Shown here: positions 1 through 8,470 of the stretch, in pieces
How positions within the stretch are numbered: the first letter of the stretch is position 1
Layout of the letters: each line of letters starts with the position of its first letter
Made by a program: the position numbers and the translations under genes
Assembly (NCBI RefSeq): GCF_026616195.1
Contig: NZ_JANHDH010000001.1
Coordinates: 1,860,001 to 1,924,000 of the forward strand
Origin: Haloarchaeobius amylolyticus
GTDB taxonomy: Archaea > Halobacteriota > Halobacteria > Halobacteriales > Natrialbaceae
Direction of reading: 5' to 3'
Length of the DNA stretch: 64,000 nt
The notes under the pieces: generated by a model
Seen by the model: the letters and a program-made list of their open reading frames with translations, nothing else
Database searches by the model: none
What the model was told of the DNA's origin: nothing

Positions 1-2
1 TG

Positions 3-158
3 ATTGTCGAGCCTCCAGCCAAACAAATCAGTGAAGATATCGAATGTCGTCAGATAACATCTGTTCGGCAGGTTCGAAACAACGACTATGATGCGGTCTA
101 TGACCTCACCGTCGAAGGAACCCACAACTTCGTCGCCAATGGCATGGTCGTCCACAAC
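3..158 (+). other. C-terminal segment of an MCM intein
   Basis: The translation ends in YDLTVEGTHNFVANGMVVHN followed by Ser, which is the classical intein C-terminal splicing block (block G, terminal His-Asn, then a Ser nucleophile as +1 extein residue). The base composition before 159 is clearly more AT-rich than the host gene after it, as expected for a mobile insert. The splice junction lies between 158 and 159. Whether a homing endonuclease domain is present cannot be seen, because the rest of the intein is outside the window. Confidence 0.93.
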
Positions 159-1064
159 TCCGAGGACCGCTCCGCCATGCACGAGGCCCTCGAGCAACAG
201 AAGATATCCGTCTCGAAGGCGGGCATCAACGCGACGCTCAAGTCGCGCTGTTCGCTGCTGGGTGCGGCGAACCCGAAATATGGGAGATTCGACCAGTACG
301 AGCCCATCGGCGAGCAGATCGAACTCGAGCCGGCGCTCATCTCGCGCTTCGACCTCATCTTCACGGTGACGGACAGCCCGGACCCGGACAAGGACAGCGA
401 CCTCGCCGAGCACATCCTGAACACGAACTACGCCGGGGAGTTGCACACCCAGCGCAACCACATGACGAACCACGACGTGAGCGACGACGAGGTCGCGAAG
501 ATGACCGAGGAGGTCGACCCGGACATCGACGCGGAGCTCGTGCGGAAGTACATCGCCTACGCGAAGCAGAACTGCTACCCGCGGATGACCGAGGAGGCTC
601 GTGAGGCCATCCGGGACTTCTACGTGGACCTGCGGTCGAAGGGGGCGGACGAGGACGCGCCGGTGCCGGTGACGGCCCGGAAACTGGAGGCGCTGGTGCG
701 GCTGTCGGAGGCGTCGGCCCGGATGCGCCTCTCCGATACGGTCGAGCAATCCGACGCGGAGAAGGTCATCGCCATCGTGCGGGAGTGCCTGCAGAACATC
801 GGCGTCGACCCGGAGACGGGCGAGTTCGACGCGGACGTCATCGAGACGGGGACCTCGAAGAGCCAGCGCGACCGCATCAAGAACCTGAAACAGCTCATCA
901 GCGACATCGAGGAGGATTACGACGAGGGTGCGCCGGTCGACGTGGTGCTGGAGCGCGCCGACGAGATCGGCATGGACCGCTCGAAGGCCGAACACGAGAT
1001 CGAGAAGCTCAAACAGAAGGGCGAGGTGTACGAGCCTCGCACCGACCACCTGCGGACGACGTGA
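3..1064 (+). CDS. mcm: Replicative helicase MCM, C-terminal part with intein tail (5' end outside window)
   Basis: Homohexameric replicative DNA helicase of archaea. The frame is open from the window edge. The first 52 codons are the C-terminal end of an intein; the host protein resumes at 159 with SEDRSAMHEALEQQ, the conserved stretch just after the Walker B motif. The arginine-finger motif SRFD lies in LEPALISRFDLIF, and the last 80 or so residues look like the winged-helix domain found at archaeal MCM C-termini. 301 extein residues are visible, under half of a normal 700-residue haloarchaeal MCM, which fits truncation by the window edge. The stop is at 1064, followed by a 150-base spacer before an unrelated operon. 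Confidence 0.97.
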   Translation: MVEPPAKQISEDIECRQITSVRQVRNNDYDAVYDLTVEGTHNFVANGMVVHNSEDRSAMHEALEQQKISVSKAGINATLKSRCSLLGAANPKYGRFDQYEPIGEQIELEPALISRFDLIFTVTDSPDPDKDSDLAEHILNTNYAGELHTQRNHMTNHDVSDDEVAKMTEEVDPDIDAELVRKYIAYAKQNCYPRMTEEAREAIRDFYVDLRSKGADEDAPVPVTARKLEALVRLSEASARMRLSDTVEQSDAEKVIAIVRECLQNIGVDPETGEFDADVIETGTSKSQRDRIKNLKQLISDIEEDYDEGAPVDVVLERADEIGMDRSKAEHEIEKLKQKGEVYEPRTDHLRTT

Positions 1065-1131
1065 GGCTGCCACGGAGGGGGCTGGGAGCGGTCGAGCCGG
1101 GCAGTCCACCGGCCGGAAGCGGCATGGGTTT

Positions 1132-1145
1132 CCTAATTCTTTAGG
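1132..1145 (+). promoter_or_regulatory. Inverted repeat upstream of the secreted-protein operon
   Basis: CCTAATTCTTTAGG is a 5-base inverted repeat (CCTAA/TTAGG, 4-base spacer). Another CCTAA half-site follows at 1163-1167. They lie 50 to 85 bases before the first gene of the operon and are the only AT-rich stretch in this gap, so an operator or promoter element is plausible. No regulator is known. Confidence 0.4.
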
Positions 1146-1217
1146 ACCGGGTCAGGCGCGTCCCTAACCTGATGGCGGGCAGCCTTAGTCCTCAATCCGG
1201 CCAACGGACGTGCTGTG

Positions 1218-1766
1218 ATGAATCGCGAGATAGGTTTGATAGCGGTCGTCCTCGTGGTGAGCGGGCTCGTGGTCGGCGCGAGCGCGTTCACCACCGGGGC
1301 AGTGGAACGGTCGGCAAACGTACAGGTCGTCCCCGACAGCAGCGGTCTCATCGGACTGGAGGACGGGACGTCCGGGAACATCGTCTCAACCAACACTAGC
1401 GGCGCGCTGAGCATCGACTTCGCCCAGGGCAGTGCGACTGGCGTCAACGCGGAGGCGTACTTCGAGGTCGGTAATCCGAACGACGCCGTGAACGGCTCGG
1501 CATTCAACATCACCAACAACGACGGACAGAGCCACGACATCACCGTCTCGTACACCCCGGTGGCGACTGGTGACACGAGCGAGAACGTCCAGTTCAGAAT
1601 CTACGACAGCACGGGGGCGCTCGTCACTACGGTGAGCGAGGAGAACACCTCTCAGACGATACAGACCGTAGCGTCGGGCGCGACCCACCACGTCGTCATC
1701 GTCGTCGACACCAAAGGAGTGAGCTCGGGAACTGACCTCAGCGGGACGCTGAACGTCTCGGCCTGA
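1218..1766 (+). CDS. Secreted DUF1102-like (TasA/camelysin-like) structural protein
   Basis: 182-residue protein with an N-terminal hydrophobic segment (about residues 5-25) ending in GASAFTTGAVERS, which looks like a signal peptide, followed by a beta-rich, Thr/Ser/Asn-rich acidic domain with no catalytic motif. It resembles the haloarchaeal DUF1102 family. The next gene is an ER-type signal peptidase and the third gene repeats the same mature N-terminal pattern (RS, then VxVVxD, then G-I/L). This arrangement recalls bacterial tasA with its dedicated peptidase sipW, so a surface fibre subunit is inferred, not shown. ATG 1218 is preferred over GTG 1215. The family name is from memory. Confidence 0.75.
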   Translation: MNREIGLIAVVLVVSGLVVGASAFTTGAVERSANVQVVPDSSGLIGLEDGTSGNIVSTNTSGALSIDFAQGSATGVNAEAYFEVGNPNDAVNGSAFNITNNDGQSHDITVSYTPVATGDTSENVQFRIYDSTGALVTTVSEENTSQTIQTVASGATHHVVIVVDTKGVSSGTDLSGTLNVSA

Positions 1767-1796
1767 ACCGAGTACTTCCTCTCCCACATCGTTTCG

Positions 1797-2792
1797 ATGG
1801 GCAAACGTCGCTCGGTACTCCTGTTCTGCGTGCTCCTGGGGGCCACGGTGGTACTCGCGCCGATCGGTGGCCCGGTGAGCGTGTCGTACGTCTACTCGGA
1901 TAGCATGGCGCCCACCATCGAACCGTACGACGGGTACCTGCTGGTTCCCGCCGGCGAAGTCGCGACGGGCGACGTGGTCACGTTCTGGTCCGACCAGCAG
2001 GACGAGTTCGTCACGCACCGGGTCGTCGGAGTCACCGACGAGGGACTGGTGACGAAGGGTGACGCGAACCCGACGACCGACCAGGCGAGCGGGCATCCGC
2101 CGGTCGACCGGGCCGACGTCACCGGGAAGGTGCTCAGGGTCGACGGCTCGGTGGTGACCATTCCGGGCTTCGGCCGGGGCGTCGAGACCCTCCGCGAGCA
2201 GCGGTCGCTGATTCTCGCGGGCGCCGTCGCGGTGACGCTCGCTTCCGTCCTCGTCCGGGGCAGGGACCGCTACGGTCACGACCGCGCGCTCCGGTACGGG
2301 ACGCTCTACGTCGCCGGGTTCCTCCTGCTCGCCGGGGTGTTGACGGCGGTCATGCTCTCGACCGCGGTCCGGTACGACTGGGAGTTCGTCGTCACGGCGA
2401 CCGGGGGGCAGTACGGCCCGGCGGTCGGTGAGCCGGGGGCACTGAACGAGACCATCGCGACCGGGACGAGTGCCGTCTCCGACCACTTCGTCCACACCAC
2501 CGGGCTGCGGGACGTGCAGGTCACGAGCGGCGCGGCCAGGGGTCGGGTGCGCGTCGCGGGGGTCGTCCCCGCCCGCGAGACCACGGGGGTCCAGCGGACC
2601 AGCGTCACCGTCTACCGGTATCCGGCGTTCGCCCCGGAGTGGCTCGTCACGGCGCTTCGGCGGGTCCACCCGGTCGCGGCGGTGTTCGGGGCGGTCACGG
2701 CGACCATCGCGGTCCCGTTCGGCATCGCGGGTGCACTCGGTGACCACCGCCGGCCCTGTCGCCTGTTCCGGCCCCGCGGGGGTGACCGATGA
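1797..2792 (+). CDS. Signal peptidase I, ER/SipW type (S26B)
   Basis: Membrane serine protease that removes signal peptides. An N-terminal membrane segment (residues 7-30) is followed by the catalytic serine in SDSMAPTI (Ser36), a His in FVTHRVVG (His74, replacing the Lys of bacterial type I enzymes) and Asp89 in TKGDANP, the Ser-His-Asp set of the archaeal/ER branch. After residue 115 come two more membrane helices and an extra domain of about 130 residues with a final membrane segment, so at 331 residues it is longer than a minimal archaeal SPase. It sits between two secreted-protein genes and overlaps the next by 4 bases (ATGA), which suggests it serves the operon's own substrates. Confidence 0.9.
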   Translation: MGKRRSVLLFCVLLGATVVLAPIGGPVSVSYVYSDSMAPTIEPYDGYLLVPAGEVATGDVVTFWSDQQDEFVTHRVVGVTDEGLVTKGDANPTTDQASGHPPVDRADVTGKVLRVDGSVVTIPGFGRGVETLREQRSLILAGAVAVTLASVLVRGRDRYGHDRALRYGTLYVAGFLLLAGVLTAVMLSTAVRYDWEFVVTATGGQYGPAVGEPGALNETIATGTSAVSDHFVHTTGLRDVQVTSGAARGRVRVAGVVPARETTGVQRTSVTVYRYPAFAPEWLVTALRRVHPVAAVFGAVTATIAVPFGIAGALGDHRRPCRLFRPRGGDR

Positions 2793-3292
2793 CGCGGCGT
2801 CGCCGTCGCGGACCTGGACGCGAATCCGGGGCCTGGCTGAAGGCCCTGGTCGTGGTCTGCTGGCTGGTCGTGGCGCTCGCACACTGGCAGGGCGCCATCG
2901 CCGCCGGGTACGAGACCGCGGACGTCTCGCGCTCGACCGGCGTCGACGTCGTCGCCGACACGGACGCGGTCACCGGCATCGACCCGAACGGGTCCGTCCA
3001 CGTGAACGCGACCGACCGGCTGGTCACCGTCAGCAACCGCTTCGGGCAGTCGGTGACCGTGACGGTCGCGCTCCGGTCGAATTCGACCGACATCGGCGAC
3101 CTGGTCGTCGGTGGCACGACCGTCGGCGACAGCGCGACCGTCGACCTCGCGTCGGGGAGCGACGTGGTGGTCGAGATATCGATTCCGGACGACGCGTCGC
3201 TGGTCGGCCGGGAGGTCCGCTTCGACGTGCGCGCGCAGACGACCGGCCTCTACACGAACGCCTCGAACCGGAGCGTCCCGGTGGAGGGATGA
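2789..3292 (+). CDS. Small secreted protein, second subunit-like component of the SPase operon
   Basis: 167 residues. A basic N-terminus (RRRRR) precedes one hydrophobic helix (about residues 18-38), then a beta-rich acidic domain. After the helix the pattern RS-x2-VxVVxD followed by G-I/L matches the mature start of the protein at 1218-1766, and both have an N-x-x-GQS stretch before a run of alternating valines, so the two look like distant paralogs. It overlaps the neighbours on both sides by 4 bases (ATGA), a sign of translational coupling. No family is recognised with confidence; a minor fibre subunit is an inference. Confidence 0.75.
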   Translation: MTRRRRRGPGRESGAWLKALVVVCWLVVALAHWQGAIAAGYETADVSRSTGVDVVADTDAVTGIDPNGSVHVNATDRLVTVSNRFGQSVTVTVALRSNSTDIGDLVVGGTTVGDSATVDLASGSDVVVEISIPDDASLVGREVRFDVRAQTTGLYTNASNRSVPVEG

Positions 3293-4296
3293 GCCGGCTG
3301 TGGACCCGCCTGGAGTTCGCACTCCAGCGCTACGGCTGGCCGCTCTGCGTGGCGGTCGTCGTCCTCGGCCTGGCCGTCGTCGGGGGCGGGGTCGTCGGGA
3401 TGGAAGAGCCCCGGACGACCACCGTCACGGACCACACCCACGTCCAGACCGTCTCGACGAACGTCTCCTCGGCGGCGACCGTGACCGCGGAGAACCCCCT
3501 GTACGACACCGGTGTCACGCTGACCGACCAGTCGGCCTACCTCGCCAGCGCGGCCCCGAACCTGACCGTCGTCGTCGAGAGCGGCGTTGAGCCGGGGTCC
3601 ACGCTCCGGTACCGCCACGAGGTCGCGCTCCGGTACACCATCGAGCGCGGTGACGAGGTGGTCTGGTCGGCGACCCGCACCGTGGCGAGCGAGCAGGGGA
3701 CCGCGAGGGAGGGTCGCGCCCGGACCGAGGTGACGGTCGCGACCCCGGCGGTCGCCGACCGCCTCCGGGAACTCCGGTCGGCCGCCGGGGGTGACTCGTC
3801 GGTGGCCGTGGCGGTCGTCGTGACCACGGACTACGAGACCGACCGCTACGACGGGACGCTGTCCCACGAGTCGGCGCTCAGCGTCGGTGACACCTGGTAC
3901 AGCCTGTCCGCGGGCGAGACCGAGCAGACCCACAGCGACCGGAACAGCCGACGGGTCACGGTCCCGGCGGAGAACCGGGACGCGTGGCTGCTCGTCGGCG
4001 GCGGACTGGTCGTGAGTCTGGCCGGGGTCGCGGGCGTCGTCGCGACCCGGCGGTTCGCGTTCGCGGACCCGGCGGTGCTCGCGTACCGACTGCACCAGGA
4101 GAGGTACGAGGAGTGGATCTCCCGCGGTCGCCTCCCGTCGTCGTTCGACCGGCCGGTGGTCACCGTCGAATCGCTGGGGGCGCTCGGCGAGCTGGCCGTC
4201 GACCGCGGTCGTCGCATCGTCTTCGACGAGTCGCTCTCGACCTACGTCGTCGTGGACGACGGGGTCGTCTACCGGTTCAGTCCCGAGGGACGCTGA
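3289..4296 (+). CDS. DUF5305-like membrane protein
   Basis: 335 residues with an N-terminal membrane helix (about 17-37), a large extracytoplasmic beta-rich domain carrying potential N-glycosylation sequons, a second helix (about 239-260) and a cytoplasmic C-terminal tail. The architecture and the opening YGWPLCVAVVVLG resemble DUF5305 proteins that accompany signal peptidases in haloarchaeal operons (family assignment from memory). ATG 3289 follows a GGAGGG ribosome site and overlaps the upstream stop. A role in assembling or anchoring the secreted partners is likely only by context. Confidence 0.8.
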   Translation: MSRLWTRLEFALQRYGWPLCVAVVVLGLAVVGGGVVGMEEPRTTTVTDHTHVQTVSTNVSSAATVTAENPLYDTGVTLTDQSAYLASAAPNLTVVVESGVEPGSTLRYRHEVALRYTIERGDEVVWSATRTVASEQGTAREGRARTEVTVATPAVADRLRELRSAAGGDSSVAVAVVVTTDYETDRYDGTLSHESALSVGDTWYSLSAGETEQTHSDRNSRRVTVPAENRDAWLLVGGGLVVSLAGVAGVVATRRFAFADPAVLAYRLHQERYEEWISRGRLPSSFDRPVVTVESLGALGELAVDRGRRIVFDESLSTYVVVDDGVVYRFSPEGR

Positions 4297-4421
4297 CCGG
4301 GCGACCATCCAGGCTCGGTGGTAACGTCCCACAGACCAATAGCTCTACGTTATTTTTGTCGACACCTGGACAGCAGACATATAAACGGCATAAACAGTTA
4401 GGCAACGCTCGGAGTGGCCGA

Positions 4422-4447
4422 TTTCTCGTCTGCGAGAAACTTAAACA
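4422..4447 (+). promoter_or_regulatory. Hairpin operator-like repeat beside a TATA element
   Basis: TTTCTCG (4422-4428) and CGAGAAA (4433-4439) form a perfect 7-base inverted repeat with a 4-base spacer, directly against CTTAAACA (4440-4447), which is TATA-like and 47 bases before the ATG at 4491. A second TATA-like stretch, ATATAAAC, is at 4379-4386. Position at the BRE side of the promoter suggests a regulator site, possibly autoregulation by the downstream HTH protein. Confidence 0.5.
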
Positions 4448-4490
4448 CATAGGCACCAGTCGGAAACCGTTCGAGACAGTACGCGCGAGC

Positions 4491-6914
4491 ATGCGAGACT
4501 ATCAGCAGGTGGTACTCGTCGTAGCCGAGGACGAGGCCCTGCGGAGCAGGTGCGTCGAGTACCTCTCCGATGCGACGCAGTTCTCGGTCGTGGCTGCCGC
4601 CACCGCTGACGAGGTAGACGAGGTCCTCGACGCGTCCGCGGAGGTCGCCTGTATCGCGTGCGACTTCCACCTCCCCGGCGAGACGGCACTCGACCTCCTC
4701 GATTCCCTCCACGAGCGCGGCTGGAACAGACCGGTCGTCGTGCTCACGCCGCCGGACGACACGGCCGCCGCCAGCGAGGCACTCGAGGCTGGGGCCGACG
4801 ACTTCATCGAACGGCCCACGACGGAGACCGACTGCCGGTTCCTCGCGAACCGGATGGAGAACCTCCTCGAACACGACGCGGCCGAGTCCGAACTCGCGAG
4901 GGAGGAGGACCGGTTCCAGACCCTCATCGAGGCGTCGACCGACCTCGTCGCCGTCCTCGACGAGGAGGGCCGGTACCAGTACCTCAGCCCGGCGGTCGAA
5001 CACGTCTTCGGGTACAGCGTCGACGACCTCCTCGGCGAGGACGGGTTCAGCCGGGTCCACCCCGACGACAGGGAGGAGCTGGTGGCGGTGTTCCAGGAGT
5101 TGATCACCAGCGACGACGACGCGGTCCAGTCGGTCGAGTACCGCTACCGGACCGGGGACGGCGACTACCGCTGGTACGAGTCCACCGGCCGGAACCGCCG
5201 CCAGTCGGCCATCGGCGGCTACGTCGTCAACACGCGGGACATCACGGAGCGGAAACAGCGCATCGACTCGCTCCGGACGCTCAACGAGACGCTCCACGAC
5301 ATGATCCGCGACGGGGGCGCCAGCCCACTCGACGACGACGACGCCACCAGGGCCGCCGAGATAACCGGAGGGACCAACGCGGCCTACTACGAGTGGCGAA
5401 CCGACGACGGCGTGCTCGAACACGAGTGCGACACCTGGTCGGCCGCGCTCCCGGAGACGCTCGACGAGGCGTCGACCCTCTGGGAGACGTTCGTCGCGGG
5501 CGAGGCCGACCGCGTCGAGTCGGCCGACGACGGGGCCGACGAACTGGCCGGCGACGAGGACGCCTACCTCCTGTTCCCCATCGACCGGGAGGGACTGCTG
5601 GTCTGTGCGACGACCGGCACCTTCTCCGAGTTCGCGTTCTCGCTGGGCCAGATGCTCGCCGCCGGGTACGAGGCGGTGTTCGAACGAGGCCGTTTCGAGG
5701 ACGCACTCAGGGAGAGGGAGGCAGAGCTCAGGGAGGCGAACGACGAACTCGCCCGGCTGAACCAGCTCAACGACGTCATCCGGAACGTCGACAAGGCACT
5801 GGTCAGGTCGACCGACGAGCAGGCCATCGCACAGGCGGTCTGTGCCGAACTCACCGCGGCGTCGTTCGTCGGGCACGCCTGGTTCGGCGTCCCCACGGGC
5901 GACGGCGGGGTCGAGGTCCTCGACTACGACGGCGGGGACTCCGAGTTCGTCTCCCGGGTGACGGAGCTGGTCACGAGTGCCGACGACGCCCCGGCCGCCG
6001 TCGCGATGCGGACCCAGGAGCCGGTCGTCGTCTCCAGCATCCTCGACGAGAGCAGTTGCAGCGAGATCCGCCAGAGCGCGCTCCGGCGGGGCTACCGGGG
6101 GCTCGTCAGCATCCCGGTCACCCACCGGAACACGGTCTACGGCGTCCTCGAGGTCTACCTCACCGGGCCGGATATCGTGAACGAGACCAGCGTCGAGGTG
6201 CTCTCCGAACTCGGTGACACCATCGGGTACGCCTCCAGCGCCATCGAACGCCGGCGGGGCGGCGTCGGGCTGGAGGTCGTCGAGGTCGCCATCGAACTCG
6301 ACGACGTCGAGGACGTGGTGACCAGCCTGGCGGTCGCGAGCGACTGCTCGGCCGTCGTCACCGACCTCGTCGGGCAGGCCGACAGGTGGCTCGTCTACGT
6401 CGAGCCGTCGGACCCGGAGGCGTTCGCCGCGGTCGCGAACGAGCGGTTGAGCGTCACGAACGTCGAACGCGTCGACGACGACGAACTGGAGCTCACCGTC
6501 GACCAGTTCCAGCCCGGCGAGATACTGAGCGAGTACGCCGGGACCTTCGTCCGGTACGAGGTGGGCCCGGAGTACGCCACGCTCACCGCCCAGCTCCCCG
6601 CCCAGTTCGACATCCGGTCGCTCGTTGAGGACCTGCAGTCGCTCTCCAGTCGGGTCCAGCTGGTCCGCAAGGAGCACGTCACCGACGACCCGGAGAACGG
6701 GATGCGCCTCCTGAGTGCCTCGCTCACCGACCGACAGACGGAGGTCCTGAAGGTCGCGTTCAACCGTGGCTACTTCAACTGGCCGCGGGACAGCACCGGC
6801 GAGGAGATCGCCGCGGCACTCGGTATCTCGCCACCGACGTTCCACCAGCACCTCCGCAAGGCGCTCTTGCGGCTCCTGCGGAGCTGTCTGTCGGGGAAGC
6901 CGACGGACAGCTAA
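4491..6914 (+). CDS. REC-PAS-GAF-Bat-HTH10 transcription regulator
   Basis: 807-residue multidomain regulator of the bacterio-opsin activator (Bat) type. Domains in order: response-regulator receiver (about 5-120, phosphoacceptor Asp58 in CDFHLPG), PAS (about 135-255, ending in TRDITERKQR), a linker with a degenerate sensor domain (about 275-400), coiled coil (about 400-430), GAF (about 435-585), Bat dimer/effector domain (about 595-735) and a C-terminal HTH-10 with LTDRQTEVLKVAFNRGYFNWPR. It probably integrates a phospho-signal with redox or light input. ATG 4491 is chosen because the longer in-frame extension is Arg-rich and lies over the promoter. The nearest gene downstream is convergent. 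Confidence 0.92.
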   Translation: MRDYQQVVLVVAEDEALRSRCVEYLSDATQFSVVAAATADEVDEVLDASAEVACIACDFHLPGETALDLLDSLHERGWNRPVVVLTPPDDTAAASEALEAGADDFIERPTTETDCRFLANRMENLLEHDAAESELAREEDRFQTLIEASTDLVAVLDEEGRYQYLSPAVEHVFGYSVDDLLGEDGFSRVHPDDREELVAVFQELITSDDDAVQSVEYRYRTGDGDYRWYESTGRNRRQSAIGGYVVNTRDITERKQRIDSLRTLNETLHDMIRDGGASPLDDDDATRAAEITGGTNAAYYEWRTDDGVLEHECDTWSAALPETLDEASTLWETFVAGEADRVESADDGADELAGDEDAYLLFPIDREGLLVCATTGTFSEFAFSLGQMLAAGYEAVFERGRFEDALREREAELREANDELARLNQLNDVIRNVDKALVRSTDEQAIAQAVCAELTAASFVGHAWFGVPTGDGGVEVLDYDGGDSEFVSRVTELVTSADDAPAAVAMRTQEPVVVSSILDESSCSEIRQSALRRGYRGLVSIPVTHRNTVYGVLEVYLTGPDIVNETSVEVLSELGDTIGYASSAIERRRGGVGLEVVEVAIELDDVEDVVTSLAVASDCSAVVTDLVGQADRWLVYVEPSDPEAFAAVANERLSVTNVERVDDDELELTVDQFQPGEILSEYAGTFVRYEVGPEYATLTAQLPAQFDIRSLVEDLQSLSSRVQLVRKEHVTDDPENGMRLLSASLTDRQTEVLKVAFNRGYFNWPRDSTGEEIAAALGISPPTFHQHLRKALLRLLRSCLSGKPTDS

Positions 6915-6925
6915 CCGTCTACCTG

Positions 6926-7516
6926 TCAGGCTCGGGTTTCGACGACCCAGCCGTCGTCCAGTGGTTCGACGGTAGCCTCGAACAGCGGCGCGAGTGCGGT
7001 GACCGTCGCAGGCGACCGGGTCGCCTCGAGGTGGCAGTACAGCGACCCGAGACGGTCCGGTGCCTGTGCGGTCAGATAGTACAGAAATCGATGTGTCTCT
7101 TCGAGCGACGTCGCGTCCAGAAACGGGGCCAGCGCGGCGACGAAGACGAGCACCTCACCGGCGCGGTCGGCTCCAGGGACCGGTAGCCGGTCGTCGAGCC
7201 ACGACGCGACCGCGGACGGGCATGGTTCCTCGTCCAGTCGGTCGACGGTGGCTCGTGTGCCGTCGGTCGCCGGTCGGGGGGGATGACCGGCGGGGCCGTC
7301 GCCGTACGCCAGCACCCTGACAGTCGACGACTCGGGATGGCTCGACTGCGTGGCCGCCTCGACCGTGGCGGCGACCTCGGTCACTGGCGTGACGGCCAGC
7401 ACCTCTCGTGCGGGCGCTGCGCCCGCGAGGAGTGGCCGGAGGAGGTCGCCGCTCGACGTGGCTGTCGTGGAGAGGAGGCCAGTTCGGGCCTGTGTGGTGA
7501 GCTCGTGACACGCCAT
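6926..7516 (-). CDS. RecA-fold-like orphan protein (haloarchaeal, HTR/Bat-associated type)
   Basis: 196 residues, convergent with the Bat-type gene and separated from it by 11 bases. The sequence has the alternating hydrophobic strands of a RecA/KaiC-like core (VLVFVAALAPFL, then HRFLYYLTAQAPDRLGSLYCHL) but no Walker A lysine, so it probably does not hydrolyse nucleotide. Similar short proteins accompany sensory regulators in haloarchaea (recalled as DUF7504; not verified). ATG 7516 is preferred to a GTG at 7651, whose extra 45 residues are Arg- and Pro-rich and look non-coding. Confidence 0.7.
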   Translation of the reverse strand: MACHELTTQARTGLLSTTATSSGDLLRPLLAGAAPAREVLAVTPVTEVAATVEAATQSSHPESSTVRVLAYGDGPAGHPPRPATDGTRATVDRLDEEPCPSAVASWLDDRLPVPGADRAGEVLVFVAALAPFLDATSLEETHRFLYYLTAQAPDRLGSLYCHLEATRSPATVTALAPLFEATVEPLDDGWVVETRA

Positions 7517-7799
7517 CGGAAGTGGAGTCGGTGCTGGATGACGGTGTGGGAGCGTCGTCACGACGCACCACCGAGCGACGGGCTGCCGTCGCTCCGAACG
7601 GTCAGGTCGTGATCGTCCGAGGGGGTGGTTGGATGGCGCACACTGCTTCACCAGGTTGTGTGTTGTGCCGACCGCCAGTTCACCGCTGGGGCTACGTTAT
7701 ATCGTTCCCGTCGAGCCGACGGTAAACGATTAGGTGCCGAGGACGTCGACCAGAAAGGCGAAGTAGTTCACCCGCACACCGGGTCGTACAGACGCCCCG
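7517..7799. other. Intergenic region, 283 bases
   Basis: Divergent spacer. It contains a TATA-like GTTATATCG at 7697-7705, which is more than 90 bases from either start codon, so any transcript from it would have a long leader. No convincing small gene or RNA was seen. Confidence 0.6.
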
Positions 7800-8075
7800 A
7801 TGGACCGAATCTCAGCCATCCGGAACGTCGAGGAGGTCCTCGGCGAGTTCGAGCGCGGCGAGGTCGACCTCGCCGGCATGGAGCAGCGCGTCCAGGCCAT
7901 CCTGCGGACGTACGTGAGCGAGTTCGACGTGCCCGAGCTCGCGGTGTACCGGGTGACGGGCGACGACCGCGGCGTGGTGGTCGTCGCCGCCGGGCCGACC
8001 GAGGCGAGGGACCGGGCGCGGGACCTCTGGGCCGACGCGCCACAGGCCCTCGACGTGGCACGCGTCTCGGACTGA
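7800..8075 (+). CDS. Conserved small haloarchaeal protein
   Basis: 91 residues, no membrane segment or cysteine. The first 40 residues look helical (EEVLGEFERGEVDLAGMEQRVQAILRTY), the rest is a small alpha/beta fold with VVVVAAGPTEARDRARDLW. It is the first of five same-strand genes ending with a MinD-like ATPase, an arrangement I believe is conserved in haloarchaea (recalled DUF785x families, unverified). Function unknown. Confidence 0.75.
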   Translation: MDRISAIRNVEEVLGEFERGEVDLAGMEQRVQAILRTYVSEFDVPELAVYRVTGDDRGVVVVAAGPTEARDRARDLWADAPQALDVARVSD

Positions 8076-8131
8076 GGCCCGCCGCCGCCGTCGACCGAAC
8101 ACTTCTTTACACGAGATTCTGAACGAATACT

Positions 8132-8470
8132 GTGTTCCTGGTCATCACCTACTCGAAGGCGGCCAGACAGACCCTCCGGAACGTCTGTACCGCCCACGAG
8201 GACGTGGTCGTGCGGCGGTTCGGGCGGGCCGCGCTGTTCGAGCAGACCGAGTTCGGCGCGTTCTGTGCGCTGCGGCTCCGGGCACGGTACGGGGCCGACG
8301 TGCAGGTCGAACGGACCGAGCCGCTGAACGAGTTCGAGCCGCGCTTCGAGCGGGCGCACCGGGCGGCGACCGCCTTCGAGGAGCGGGCGTCGCCGTACAC
8401 CCCCTACGCGAAGTTCGCGGTCGGGACCGACCACCCGTCCCCGGAGGCGATGCGCGAGACGGACCTGTGA
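8132..8470 (+). CDS. Conserved haloarchaeal protein of unknown function
   Basis: 112 residues starting at GTG 8132 (MFLVITYSKAARQTLRNVC). It has two cysteines, many arginines for a haloarchaeal protein and no membrane segment. The stop overlaps the GTG start of the next gene (GTGA), so the two are likely translationally coupled. Context: second gene of the MinD-associated block. No domain recognised. Confidence 0.8.
   Translation: MFLVITYSKAARQTLRNVCTAHEDVVVRRFGRAALFEQTEFGAFCALRLRARYGADVQVERTEPLNEFEPRFERAHRAATAFEERASPYTPYAKFAVGTDHPSPEAMRETDL

Noticed and set aside
4398-6851. 817-residue open frame antisense to the Bat-type regulator
   Set aside because: It is the high-GC complement of a gene with clear domains. 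Its composition (Val, Arg, Leu and Asp runs) is that of a shadow frame and no domain is visible.
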